A stretch of DNA of 34,730 nt from a virus. The stretch is from positions 1-34,730 of IMG/VR virus record IMGVR_UViG_3300036406_000072; one strand, given 5' to 3'. The notes under the pieces were generated by a model that ran no database searches, had not been told where the DNA came from, and saw only the letters and a list, made by a program, of their open reading frames with translations. Below, one piece after another: positions 16,233-23,034 of this stretch. Every line of letters begins with the position of its first letter. The stretch's first letter is position 1. Made by a program: the position numbers and the translations under genes.

Positions 16233-16714
16233 GCGCACTCTCGATTCAACCGCCATATCCAGCATTTGCTGGCGCTGACGGCCTGCCGCTGGAGAACGGC
16301 TACATCTGGGTGGGCACGGTCAACCTCAACCCACAAACCAACCAGATCGCAGTCTATTGGGATGCAGCTCTGACCATCGCAGCCGCGCAGCCCATCCGCA
16401 CGCTCAACGGCTATCCGGTCTATCAAGGCACGCCATCGCGCTTCTACGCTAGCAGCGACTACAGCATCCAGGTGCTGGACAGCAAAGGCAGCCTGGTCTA
16501 CACCTCACTCAATGGGAATTCAACTGGTTCAGGCTCTATTGCAAGCAACGCAACTGGCAATGGTGTGCAGACCATCTTTCCGGTCACATCCACACCTTTT
16601 GCGATTTACATCAACGGCGTTTACCAGAACCAAAACACCTATACGGTGTCCGGTGGAAACGTGACATTCTCAGAAGCGCCACCATTCACTTCGGTGATCG
16701 AATTCTTGGTTTAA
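16229..16714 (+). CDS. Tailspike head-binding adaptor protein, no catalytic part
   Basis: The protein has 161 residues from ATG 16229, which overlaps the previous stop (ATGA) and has AGGAG-type sequence upstream. The frame is open further upstream, but that part is antisense-like filler. The N-terminal 100 residues ('FAGADGLPLENGYIWVGTVNLNP', 'YWDAALTIAAAQPIRTLNGYP') match the P22 tailspike head-binding domain (PF09008). The C-terminal 50 ('FAIYINGVYQNQNTYTVSGG', 'FSEAPP') form a small beta adaptor common in tail-fibre anchors. In P22 this domain is fused to the enzyme; here it ends and a separate spike gene follows. It probably attaches the spike to the tail hub. Confidence 0.8.
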   Translation: MSALSIQPPYPAFAGADGLPLENGYIWVGTVNLNPQTNQIAVYWDAALTIAAAQPIRTLNGYPVYQGTPSRFYASSDYSIQVLDSKGSLVYTSLNGNSTGSGSIASNATGNGVQTIFPVTSTPFAIYINGVYQNQNTYTVSGGNVTFSEAPPFTSVIEFLV

Positions 16715-16724
16715 GGAGACCGAA

Positions 16725-17240
16725 ATGCTCAAGACAGTTACCAACTTAATCAACGCCAGTCAGATACAAACGCCTATCACACTGCCTGGAAATGTCACGT
16801 TGTCCACAGGCAACCTCATCATTGGCACATCTGGCAAAGGCATCGACTTCTCTGCCACACCCGGCACAGGCACAAGCGAGTTGCTGGCTGACTATGAAGA
16901 AGGTACTTGGACGCCTTCTGTAACTTCAACCAGCGGCACAATTACGCTACTTGGGCCAGTGTCAGGCACTTACACAAAGATTGGCCGCAGAGTTTTTGTA
17001 AATTTCAGCGTTGAAATTACAACTAACGGAACAGGCGCTGGCTCAGTTAGAGTAAGCGGATTGCCATACACGATCAGTGGTTTTGGGTCAGGTAGCGGTC
17101 GTGAGAATGGCGTGAACGGATACATGATTCAATCAGCAGGATTTAACGGAGCAACGCTTTTTGACATCCTTACATATTTAGGTTTATACCCCGGCGGTAG
17201 TGGGTTTAAGTTAGATGGCTTTATTGAATACAATGTGTAA
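16725..17240 (+). CDS. Virion surface or fibre-tip protein with 'EEGTWTP' domain
   Basis: The 171-residue protein has a beta-rich fold with the recurring phage pattern 'GKGIDFSATPGTGTSELLADYEEGTWTPSV' at about 38-66, then 'GTYTKIGRRVFVNFSV'. This pattern is frequent at the ends of phage fibres, so receptor contact or a fibre tip is plausible. An AAGGAGA site lies upstream. It sits between the adaptor and the pectate-lyase spike, and base composition starts to fall here. The exact role is unknown. Confidence 0.65.
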   Translation: MLKTVTNLINASQIQTPITLPGNVTLSTGNLIIGTSGKGIDFSATPGTGTSELLADYEEGTWTPSVTSTSGTITLLGPVSGTYTKIGRRVFVNFSVEITTNGTGAGSVRVSGLPYTISGFGSGSGRENGVNGYMIQSAGFNGATLFDILTYLGLYPGGSGFKLDGFIEYNV

Positions 17241-17249
17241 GAGGTCAAA

Positions 17250-18833
17250 ATGAGCCTGACAAAAGTTTCTTTTTCAATGATTAATGGCGCTATTGCCAAC
17301 GTGCTAGATTATGGCGCTGTTGGCGATGGTGTTACAGATGACACTTTAGCCATTCAGACAGCCATAAATGCAGCGGGAAAAGTGTATTTGCCAGCAGGTA
17401 CTTACAATATCACATCCCCGCTTTACATGGATTCTGGAACACAGATTATTGGTCAAGGCGTAAAAAATGTTGATTATACGCCGGTAGCTGGAAATCCTGG
17501 AACAAAAATTATCAAGACCACAAACACTGCTGGCGTGGGAAGCAATACTTCTCGCGGCGGCACTGTTACAGACAGCTATGTAAAAAACGCAATTATTATT
17601 TTGCGACACGCAGATAATGAATATTCTGAACTTTGTTCAATCTCCAATATCACATTAGAAAGCGACGGATATTTGGTCAATTACGGCATTTACGCACCAA
17701 GAACTACAAAACTGTCTATTGACAATGTTTATATTTACAAGTGCGAAATTGGATTCTTTACGCATGATTCTTGGTTGACGCAACTCAACAAATTTATTTG
17801 CAACTCCGACACGCAAAAAGCAATTAACGGCGGGCCTACCTACGGATGGGTATCTACAACAATCGGCATCCAGTGGGCAGATGATGGAACGGGTAACGCA
17901 ACTGGCACTGCCTTGGAAGCAAACAACTGCTGGGCCAGAGACTGCGATATTGGTTACTCAATTTACGGTCTTCAATATTCAAGTTTTAACTCTTGCGCCT
18001 CAGACAACATAAGCGACAGAGCTTACTTCTTGCTCACCAGTGTCCTAAGTCTTAATGGCTGCGGGCATGAAAATGTGCAGATTAAAAACGATGCTGCAAT
18101 TTATTGCGGAAACTCAAATCTAACGCTTAACTCATGCAATAACTTTCTTGTCTTTGGCGCTAACACCGGAACAACCGCAGCTATTACAGTGGATGGTGGA
18201 TCGGTGACTTTAAACTCTTGCGCCTTTGTCAACCTGACCAATCCCGGCACTACATACAACATTCTTGTAACCGGTGGCGCAAAAGTTATCAATAACGGAT
18301 CAGGACTTCCAACAAACGGAAATTCATTTAAAAGTTTAGCAGGCGGTAGCCAGTATTTGGGGAATGAGAGCATTCCACCATATGTGCAATCGCAAGATGC
18401 AGGAACGGTGTTTCGATACATGCAGGGGCGCGTTCGAGACAATCAAGTTCAGGAGAAAATCAATAAATCTGTTTTGTCTGCGGGTTCTACAATTGCAACT
18501 TTAACAGCAGCTTTGGTTGCTGGCGTAGAGTACGGCGTCTCTAGATTTTCCGTTTCTTATTACGATGGATCGTTTCCAACATCTGTTGGGCTGGCAGAAG
18601 TTATTGTTTCCGTGTACCAAGAAGGTGGCGTAACATTTAGTCAAAACATTTCAACTGTCTATAACGTAGCGGCGGGTAACAGTGTTGGCCCAACAGTTGG
18701 CCCAGCTTTTACGTTAAGCCGTGTTGGTGGTGTGTGGTCACTTGTTATGACGCCCGTATATGGCGATGCAACTTGCTACACCATTACCGCTGAAATGCAA
18801 AACATGGAAGGCATTACTTTAGCTTTGCCTTAA
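17250..18833 (+). CDS. Tailspike with pectate-lyase (right-handed beta-helix) fold
   Basis: The 527-residue protein has '[25 protein letters not shown]' and '[10 protein letters not shown]' at residues 18-55, the signature entry of the pectate lyase superfamily 3 beta-helix found in phage depolymerases. The helix continues to about residue 370 with many short Asn/Ser/Cys-rich coils. From about 400 a separate C-terminal domain probably trimerises or binds. There is no head-binding domain; that is encoded at 16229-16714. It probably binds and cuts a surface polysaccharide. The gene is much more AT-rich than its surroundings (17 G/C of 60 at 17581-17640), a sign of module exchange. Catalytic residues cannot be assigned by eye. 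Confidence 0.85.
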   Translation: MSLTKVSFSMINGAIANVLDYGAVGDGVTDDTLAIQTAINAAGKVYLPAGTYNITSPLYMDSGTQIIGQGVKNVDYTPVAGNPGTKIIKTTNTAGVGSNTSRGGTVTDSYVKNAIIILRHADNEYSELCSISNITLESDGYLVNYGIYAPRTTKLSIDNVYIYKCEIGFFTHDSWLTQLNKFICNSDTQKAINGGPTYGWVSTTIGIQWADDGTGNATGTALEANNCWARDCDIGYSIYGLQYSSFNSCASDNISDRAYFLLTSVLSLNGCGHENVQIKNDAAIYCGNSNLTLNSCNNFLVFGANTGTTAAITVDGGSVTLNSCAFVNLTNPGTTYNILVTGGAKVINNGSGLPTNGNSFKSLAGGSQYLGNESIPPYVQSQDAGTVFRYMQGRVRDNQVQEKINKSVLSAGSTIATLTAALVAGVEYGVSRFSVSYYDGSFPTSVGLAEVIVSVYQEGGVTFSQNISTVYNVAAGNSVGPTVGPAFTLSRVGGVWSLVMTPVYGDATCYTITAEMQNMEGITLALP

Positions 18834-18846
18834 TTGAAAAACTGTA

Positions 18847-18885
18847 CCGGCCCAGTAGACCGGATTCTTGATTTCAACCGGAGGT
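18847..18885 (+). promoter_or_regulatory. Triple ACCGG element overlapping a ribosome site
   Basis: ACCGG occurs three times in the 56-bp gap: at 18846-18850, 18859-18863 and 18877-18881. The last copy runs into the GGAGGT ribosome site (18880-18885) of the gene at 18890. CCGG is self-complementary, so the first and second, or second and third, copies could pair in RNA. The latter pairing would hide part of the ribosome site. No T-tract is present. Confidence 0.35.
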
Positions 18886-18889
18886 TGTT

Positions 18890-19138
18890 ATGGCTATTAC
18901 TAAAGAATTGATTGTTGACCGCATTGAAGTGGTCGAAAACGGCTGCGTTCAGGTTCGCACCAAGACCGCCATCAAAGAAGACGGCAAGCAAATCAGTGGC
19001 ACATTTCACCGCCACATTGTCGCCCCTGGCGATGATTACAGCGGCGAGGATGCTCGTGTGCAAGCCATCTGTGCGGCAACGCACACGGCTGCTGTGGTGA
19101 GTGCATATCAAGCAGCCCAAGCTGCAAGAGGAGTCTGA
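18890..19138 (+). CDS. Conserved small phage protein, function unknown
   Basis: The 82-residue protein starts 'MAITKELIVDRIEVVENGCVQVRTKTAI' and has 'FHRHIVAPGDDYS' and 'VQAICAATHTAAVVSAYQAA'. It is a compact, mixed alpha/beta sequence of a type common after tail genes in aquatic phages. GGAGGT at 18880-18885 precedes the ATG. No function is known to me. It is followed one base later by the next start. Confidence 0.65.
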   Translation: MAITKELIVDRIEVVENGCVQVRTKTAIKEDGKQISGTFHRHIVAPGDDYSGEDARVQAICAATHTAAVVSAYQAAQAARGV

Positions 19139-19139
19139 C

Positions 19140-19496
19140 ATGGCCACCAATTCACAAATCGCATTTGCCCCACTTGGCAATACCGTTGTCATCCCTGCCA
19201 CCACTTCTGCGTCAACTGGTGTCCAGGCTTTGGTGTTCTCAAGGCTTGATGCTCAAAGCACGGGCCAATACCGCATCATCAACAACAGTGCCAATACGGT
19301 GTTTCTGGGCGTTGGTAACACTGCAGCAGAGGCAGCGGCCAATGCTGTGGCTCCTGTAGCTGGTACTCCTACAGCGGCCATTGTGCTGATCCCTGGTGCT
19401 GTTGAAGTGCTGCGCTTTGGGCGTGAGTCGTTCTTCAGTGGTCTGGCCCCTGCTGGCGCATCTACTGTCTACATCGTGCAAGGTGAAGGCATTTAA
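19140..19496 (+). CDS. Small beta-rich virion-type protein, function unknown
   Basis: The protein has 118 residues from ATG 19140, which has an AGAGGAG site a few bases upstream; the frame extends to 19101 but without a ribosome site. The sequence is Ala, Thr and Val-rich and beta-type ('QYRIINNSANTVFLGVGNTAAEA', 'VEVLRFGRESFF'), like small capsid-surface or adaptor proteins. Its position after the tailspike and before lysis genes gives little more. The stop overlaps the next start by one base. Confidence 0.6.
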   Translation: MATNSQIAFAPLGNTVVIPATTSASTGVQALVFSRLDAQSTGQYRIINNSANTVFLGVGNTAAEAAANAVAPVAGTPTAAIVLIPGAVEVLRFGRESFFSGLAPAGASTVYIVQGEGI

Positions 19497-19675
19497 TGAG
19501 CCAAGTCGATGCAACCGATGCAAGACTTCAGACGCACGAAGAAATTTGTGCGCTGAGGTATGAGCAGATCAATGAGCGACTCAAGCGCATTGAGGCCATC
19601 ATGATTAAGACTGCAGGCATCATGCTCGTGTCGATGGCAGGGACAATCTTTGCCGCAATCTGGATCACAAAATGA
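19496..19675 (+). CDS. Small coiled-coil plus TM protein, XhlA-like
   Basis: The 59-residue protein starts at ATG 19496 (TAATG overlap with the previous stop). Residues 1-35 form a charged helix ('HEEICALRYEQINERLKRIEAIM'), and 37-57 form a single hydrophobic segment ('TAGIMLVSMAGTIFAAIWI'). The helix-then-TM plan recalls the XhlA/haemolysin family that helps holins. It overlaps the next gene (ATGA, 19672-19675) and opens the lysis region, which supports that reading. Confidence 0.65.
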   Translation: MSQVDATDARLQTHEEICALRYEQINERLKRIEAIMIKTAGIMLVSMAGTIFAAIWITK

Positions 19676-19908
19676 TCGCAAGAGACAAGCTACAGCATCT
19701 CGCAATGGGCGTCGGCTCGACCGTTGTCATTGGTGCGATTCATCTCTTGCCAGTGGGATGGGCCGTTGCCATCGGCGGCATTGTGTTCGGCGTCTTCTAC
19801 GAGTTCCAGCAGTGGTATCGCAAAGAGGGTCAGCCTGACGTTTGGGATGCTATTGCAACGGCTCTGCCCGGTGTAATTGCCGGAGTGGCTTTTGAGTTAA
19901 TAAAATGA
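19672..19908 (+). CDS. Small membrane protein of the lysis region
   Basis: The protein has 78 residues with hydrophobic segments at about 13-32, 33-44 and 64-76 and a conserved-looking loop 'YEFQQWYRKEGQPDVWDAIATALPG'. Proteins of this type recur next to phage lysis genes and are sometimes annotated as putative holins. It overlaps both neighbours by four bases, so the three small genes are translated as a set. Exact role unknown. Confidence 0.6.
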   Translation: MIARDKLQHLAMGVGSTVVIGAIHLLPVGWAVAIGGIVFGVFYEFQQWYRKEGQPDVWDAIATALPGVIAGVAFELIK

Positions 19909-20384
19909 TCGACCCCATAACCGCGCTTGCTGCCGTATCGTCAGCGGTCAATCTCGTCAAGAAGGCGGTCAAGACTGTTCAAGACGTGCAGTCTTTGGGG
20001 CCAGTTCTGGGCCAGTATTTCGACGCCAAGGCGCAGGCCATCGAGGTTGTGGAGAAGGCCAAGATGGGCGGATTTAAGGGGTCGGCACTTGGCAAGGCAC
20101 TAGAGCTGGAACTTGCTCTGGAGCAGGCTCGGGAGTTTGAGGAGCAGGTGAAGATGCTCTTCTTCCAGTCCAACAAGATGGATGTCTGGATGCGCATTAC
20201 GGCCAGGGCCAAGCAAATGGAAGCCGATGCCGCCCGTGCTGAAGGCAAGCGCAAAGCTGAGGCAAAACGCAGGCAGGCCGAGATTGACGACATCATCTTA
20301 ATCACGATTGCCGTCCTTACATCAGTATTTGTTCTCAGCCTGACCGTTTACTTCATAGTTGAGATGGGGCAGCGGCATATATGA
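19905..20384 (+). CDS. Coiled-coil protein with C-terminal TM, function unknown
   Basis: The 159-residue protein is helical and charged in the middle ('MEADAARAEGKRKAEAKRRQAEIDD', about 105-130). A C-terminal hydrophobic span at about 130-153 ('IILITIAVLTSVFVLSLTVYFIV') anchors it. An inner-membrane protein with most of its length in the cytoplasm is likely. The frame overlaps both neighbours by four bases. It sits in the lysis block and may modulate holin action or superinfection, but there is no direct evidence. Confidence 0.6.
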   Translation: MIDPITALAAVSSAVNLVKKAVKTVQDVQSLGPVLGQYFDAKAQAIEVVEKAKMGGFKGSALGKALELELALEQAREFEEQVKMLFFQSNKMDVWMRITARAKQMEADAARAEGKRKAEAKRRQAEIDDIILITIAVLTSVFVLSLTVYFIVEMGQRHI

Positions 20385-20995
20385 CCGAGAAGCTCAACGC
20401 CAACACCACCCTCGATAAAATTCTGGGGTATGTGGACAGCCCGTTCAAGCTGTTTGCGGTAATTCTTATGGCGGTAATTGCCTTTGCTGGTTTTGCCCTG
20501 TACGAAAGCCAAGAATTTATCCGAGACGCCTACAAAGAGTCGCAGAAGCTGCCAGAGATACGGACAGACCGAGCCGATGATGCGGCGACGATGCTGTTCA
20601 AGCAAACTGGCGCAACGGTAGTGGCGATTTTCAAAGTCAACCCGCTGTTCAATTCCAGGACGCTCTACAAGGCCTACACCAAAGACGGGCGCGACAAGAC
20701 GATTGAGAACATCGATGTTGGCCTGTTCACGCACAATTCGTCGAATAACTCAGATGTGGTCAAGCTGATGACCAATGAGATACCATGCGGCGAGTATCGA
20801 TACGCACAGTCCGAGGTCGGGCTTTGGTATCTTGAGAAGGGCGTGACATACACCTGTCGAGTCAGTGTTCCGCCAGACTCGCATCGCTTCGTGGGACAGA
20901 TCACAGTTGGCTGGGCAGCGCAGCCAGCAAACCTAGAGCAGACAAAATTCATGCTGGAGATTGCCAGCGCAATGTTGACCAAGAGAGGAAGCTGA
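20381..20995 (+). CDS. Membrane-anchored periplasmic protein, function unknown
   Basis: The protein has 204 residues with one N-terminal TM at about 21-44 ('LFAVILMAVIAFAGFALY'). About 155 residues follow on the far side, mixed alpha/beta, with 'GATVVAIFKVNPLFNSRTLYKAY' and two Cys near 135 and 157 that could form a disulfide in the periplasm. It lies directly before the holin and overlaps the preceding gene by four bases. It may act in lysis control or envelope modification; no family recognised. Confidence 0.55.
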   Translation: MTEKLNANTTLDKILGYVDSPFKLFAVILMAVIAFAGFALYESQEFIRDAYKESQKLPEIRTDRADDAATMLFKQTGATVVAIFKVNPLFNSRTLYKAYTKDGRDKTIENIDVGLFTHNSSNNSDVVKLMTNEIPCGEYRYAQSEVGLWYLEKGVTYTCRVSVPPDSHRFVGQITVGWAAQPANLEQTKFMLEIASAMLTKRGS

Positions 20996-20996
20996 T

Positions 20997-21488
20997 ATGG
21001 ACTGGCTCAAGCAGATCGCACCAACGATTGCCACCGCACTGGGTGGCCCACTTGCAGGCATGGCCGTTTCTGCAGTCTCCAAGGCCATTGGCGTGGACGA
21101 GGCAAAGGTCGGAGACCTGATCGCCTCCAACAAGCTGACCGCCGACCAGATCGCGCAGGTCAAGCTGGCCGAGATCGAGCTGCAGAAGCAGGCGCAGGAG
21201 CTGGGCCTGAACTTTGAGAAGCTGGCCGTTGAGGACCGCAAGTCTGCCAGGGAAATGCAGGCCACCACTCGCTCAATGATGCCTCCAATCTTGGCTGGCG
21301 CTGTGACCCTGGGTTTCTTCGGCATCATGGTAATGATGTTCTTCAACCAGATTGACAGCAACAACCCAGCCATTTTGATGATGCTGGGCAGCCTGGGCAC
21401 CGCCTGGACAGGCATCATCGCCTACTACTTTGGCAGCTCGGCTGGCTCCCAGGCCAAGACCGATCTGCTCTCCAAAGCCACCAAGTGA
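20997..21488 (+). CDS. Holin, 3-TM type (PF11351-like)
   Basis: Holins form the inner-membrane lesions that let endolysin out. This 163-residue protein matches the '3TM holin' family: an N-terminal weakly hydrophobic Gly/Ala segment (11-31, 'IATALGGPLAGMAVSAVSKAIG'), a charged helical middle with 'LAEIELQKQAQELGLNFEKLAVEDRKSAREM', and two strong TM segments at about 96-117 and 124-147. The sequence 'TTRSMMPPILAGAVTLGFFG' is typical. It lies 7 nt upstream of the endolysin start, the usual partner arrangement. Confidence 0.85.
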   Translation: MDWLKQIAPTIATALGGPLAGMAVSAVSKAIGVDEAKVGDLIASNKLTADQIAQVKLAEIELQKQAQELGLNFEKLAVEDRKSAREMQATTRSMMPPILAGAVTLGFFGIMVMMFFNQIDSNNPAILMMLGSLGTAWTGIIAYYFGSSAGSQAKTDLLSKATK

Positions 21489-21495
21489 GGACACC

Positions 21496-22008
21496 ATGAA
21501 ACAGAATTTTGAAGCTGCACTGGCTGCCGTCCTACATCATGAGGGTGGCTTTGTGAACCACCCAAAAGACCCAGGTGGCATGACGAACCTAGGCTGCACC
21601 AAGAAGGTCTGGGAGGAGCATTGCGGCCACGAGGTGGACGAGAAGACCATGCGTGCGCTCACGCCTGCCGATGTGGCTCCTCTGTACAAGACAAAATATT
21701 GGGACAAGGTGCGTGGCGACGAGCTGCCGTCTGGCGTGGACTATGCTGTCTTTGATGCCGCCATCAACAGCGGCCCAGGAAGGGCTGCGAAGTGGCTCCA
21801 GACGTGCGTTGGTGTCGAGCCTGATGGTGGCATAGGCCCAAAGACTTTGGCGGCCGTGTCGGCCTTTGACTCACAGCGACTTGTCGAGGATTATTGCAAT
21901 CGCCGACTGTCATTCCTGATGTATTTGGAACACTGGCCAACCTTTGGCAAGGGCTGGGAAAGGCGCGTTGCTGATGTAAAGGCCAAAGCCATCAGCATGA
22001 TCGCCTGA
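21496..22008 (+). CDS. Endolysin, glycoside hydrolase family 108
   Basis: This peptidoglycan-cutting enzyme releases progeny at lysis. It has 170 residues from ATG 21496, with GAGG 6 nt upstream. The 'HHEGGFVNHPKDPGGMTNLGCTK' segment at 14-36 is the GH108 signature, with Glu16 the expected catalytic acid. The second half ('AINSGPGRAAKWLQ', 'DGGIGPKTLAAV') matches the peptidoglycan-binding domain usually fused to it. There is no signal peptide, so export depends on the holin. It is the last plus-strand gene; its stop lies only 3 nt from the stop of the converging early operon. Confidence 0.93.
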   Translation: MKQNFEAALAAVLHHEGGFVNHPKDPGGMTNLGCTKKVWEEHCGHEVDEKTMRALTPADVAPLYKTKYWDKVRGDELPSGVDYAVFDAAINSGPGRAAKWLQTCVGVEPDGGIGPKTLAAVSAFDSQRLVEDYCNRRLSFLMYLEHWPTFGKGWERRVADVKAKAISMIA

Positions 22009-22011
22009 GAC

Positions 22012-22323
22012 CTACTGAGTGGCCTTGCGATTACGGCAGGCCTCACGCATTGCTGGGGTGAAGTCAGGGTGAAACGATGCAAGGCTGCAGTCAATGATGC
22101 GCCTCTCTGGTGCCAGGGCAGCAGACGCTGCGATCAGGACGATCCACAGGCAGATGACAAATGTCACGCCAAGCACCACCAGCATGGCACTGGCCATCCT
22201 TTTCAGGTATCCAACCACAGGGCTGGCAGGCAGTGGCTCAGCGGCCAGCATGACTGGCCTGCACTTGGCCACACGAGCAGGGCACTCGCGGCCCTGCACG
22301 CAGTCGTAGTCACAGCAGTTCAT
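22012..22323 (-). CDS. Small Cys-rich membrane protein
   Basis: The 103-residue protein begins 'MNCCDYDCVQGRECPARV', and a single TM span lies at about 43-70 ('ASAMLVVLGVTFVICLWIVLIAASAAL'). A short tail 'CSLASFHPDFTPAMREACR' follows. The start at 22323 overlaps the preceding stop (ATGA); an upstream ATG in frame is less likely. It is the last gene of the minus-strand operon. The N-terminal Cys cluster may bind metal. Short membrane proteins of this kind are common in phages with unknown function. Confidence 0.6.
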   Translation of the reverse strand: MNCCDYDCVQGRECPARVAKCRPVMLAAEPLPASPVVGYLKRMASAMLVVLGVTFVICLWIVLIAASAALAPERRIIDCSLASFHPDFTPAMREACRNRKATQ

Positions 22324-22475
22324 TTGTCCAGGCCCAAGAACAGACAAGCGTGCTTGTGGCTCACGCCTTTGGAGTCGATGTAGGTCTCACCGCAGCCGAC
22401 CATCCACTCGGCCAGCAGGACGGCGACAGCCACCCCAATGGCCAAGGCCAGCGCAGCATGAAGCAGCCATTTCAT
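22320..22475 (-). CDS. Small membrane protein or lipoprotein candidate
   Basis: The 51-residue protein has a hydrophobic helix (residues 4-27) ending 'WMVGC', a near-lipobox with Cys28. The remaining 24 residues hold one more Cys (44). If processed it would be a tiny lipoprotein on the periplasmic face; otherwise it is a single-pass membrane protein. The start overlaps the upstream stop, and its stop overlaps the next start, so it belongs to the early operon. Early small lipoproteins in other phages block superinfection, which is a possible role here. Confidence 0.55.
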   Translation of the reverse strand: MKWLLHAALALAIGVAVAVLLAEWMVGCGETYIDSKGVSHKHACLFLGLDK

Positions 22476-22627
22476 TTCTTGGCCTCCGAAGGTGGCACCC
22501 AGCCCATTGCGCGAAAGCGATCCATGATGTTGGTGGACGCTGCTGGCACATAGCGCCAGTTGGGGTTGAGCAGGCTGGGCCTGATGGCCAGCCAAGAGGG
22601 TTGTTGCGTTTGTTGCGTTTGCTTCAC
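22472..22627 (-). CDS. Small protein, function unknown (GTG start)
   Basis: The protein has 51 residues from GTG 22627, supported by an AAGGAG site 7 nt upstream on the minus strand. An 18-residue longer version would start at GTG 22681 without such a site. It is Gln/Pro-rich at the front ('QTQQTQQPS'), then 'LLNPNWRYVPAASTNIMDRFRAMGWVPPS'. No TM. Its stop overlaps the next gene's ATG. I recall similar tiny phage proteins but no function. Confidence 0.5.
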   Translation of the reverse strand: MKQTQQTQQPSWLAIRPSLLNPNWRYVPAASTNIMDRFRAMGWVPPSEAKK

Positions 22628-22691
22628 GTTCGGCTCCTTGCCAGTTGGTTGCGATGACCATATCTTACCACGATTTCCCACAATCTAATCA

Positions 22692-22710
22692 ACTAGGGAC
22701 AAACCCTAGT
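22692..22710. repeat. Perfect 7-bp inverted repeat
   Basis: ACTAGGG (22692-22698) and CCCTAGT (22704-22710) flank a 5-nt loop. The right arm overlaps the stop codon of the zinc-ribbon gene at 22706-22864. No T-tract follows on the minus strand. On the plus strand a T-run begins about 10 nt later. It may be an operator, an RNA hairpin after the stop, or a weak antisense terminator. Confidence 0.5.
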
Positions 22711-22864
22711 CTTTAGGATTTTTTGCAGCAATCACCTTGGCCACCGTTTCCAAGGTGGTGAAGCGGTGCATGTTGGCGCACTCATAGCGCCTGTACTTTG
22801 TATTCTCTGCACGCTGGCGAGTTTCCTGCACCAGCGTCCAGGTGCCACATACTGGGCACTTCAT
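22706..22864 (-). CDS. Small zinc-ribbon protein, NrdR zinc-finger-like
   Basis: The protein has 52 residues. Its 'MKCPVCG', a 'V.ETR' step, 'RRYEC' and 'HRFTTLE' follow, in order and spacing, the N-terminal zinc ribbon of NrdR, the repressor of bacterial ribonucleotide reductase genes. Likely ligands are Cys3, Cys6, Cys29 and His33 (NrdR has four Cys). The ATP-cone that senses nucleotides in NrdR is absent. The start overlaps the upstream stop (ATGA), so it is coupled to a ribbon-helix-helix gene. It may bind DNA as a regulator; the target is unknown. Confidence 0.7.
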   Translation of the reverse strand: MKCPVCGTWTLVQETRQRAENTKYRRYECANMHRFTTLETVAKVIAAKNPKD

Positions 22865-23034
22865 GAGGCCACCTTCTTGCCCTCATCTGCCAGCCCCTGT
22901 TTGATGTAGTGCAGCACCTGGGCGGCCAGCGTACGGGTGTCGTTTTCAGCCTGGCGGCGCAGCGCCAGCTCAACATCTGCTGGGATGCGGATCGTCATGT
23001 AACGATCCTTGGTCTTGGCGTCTGCGGCGGCCAT
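22861..23034 (-). CDS. Ribbon-helix-helix DNA-binding protein, Arc-sized
   Basis: The protein has 57 residues. The strand 'RYMTIRIP' (11-18) followed by 'DVELALRRQAENDTRTLAAQVLHYIKQGL' (two helices, 20-48) is the MetJ/Arc/CopG fold, which binds DNA as dimers through the strand. P22 Arc has 53 residues and represses the ant gene. This protein has the same size class but lies in the early operon. The start shares one base with the upstream stop (TGATG). Likely a transcriptional regulator of phage or host promoters. Confidence 0.75.
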   Translation of the reverse strand: MAAADAKTKDRYMTIRIPADVELALRRQAENDTRTLAAQVLHYIKQGLADEGKKVAS

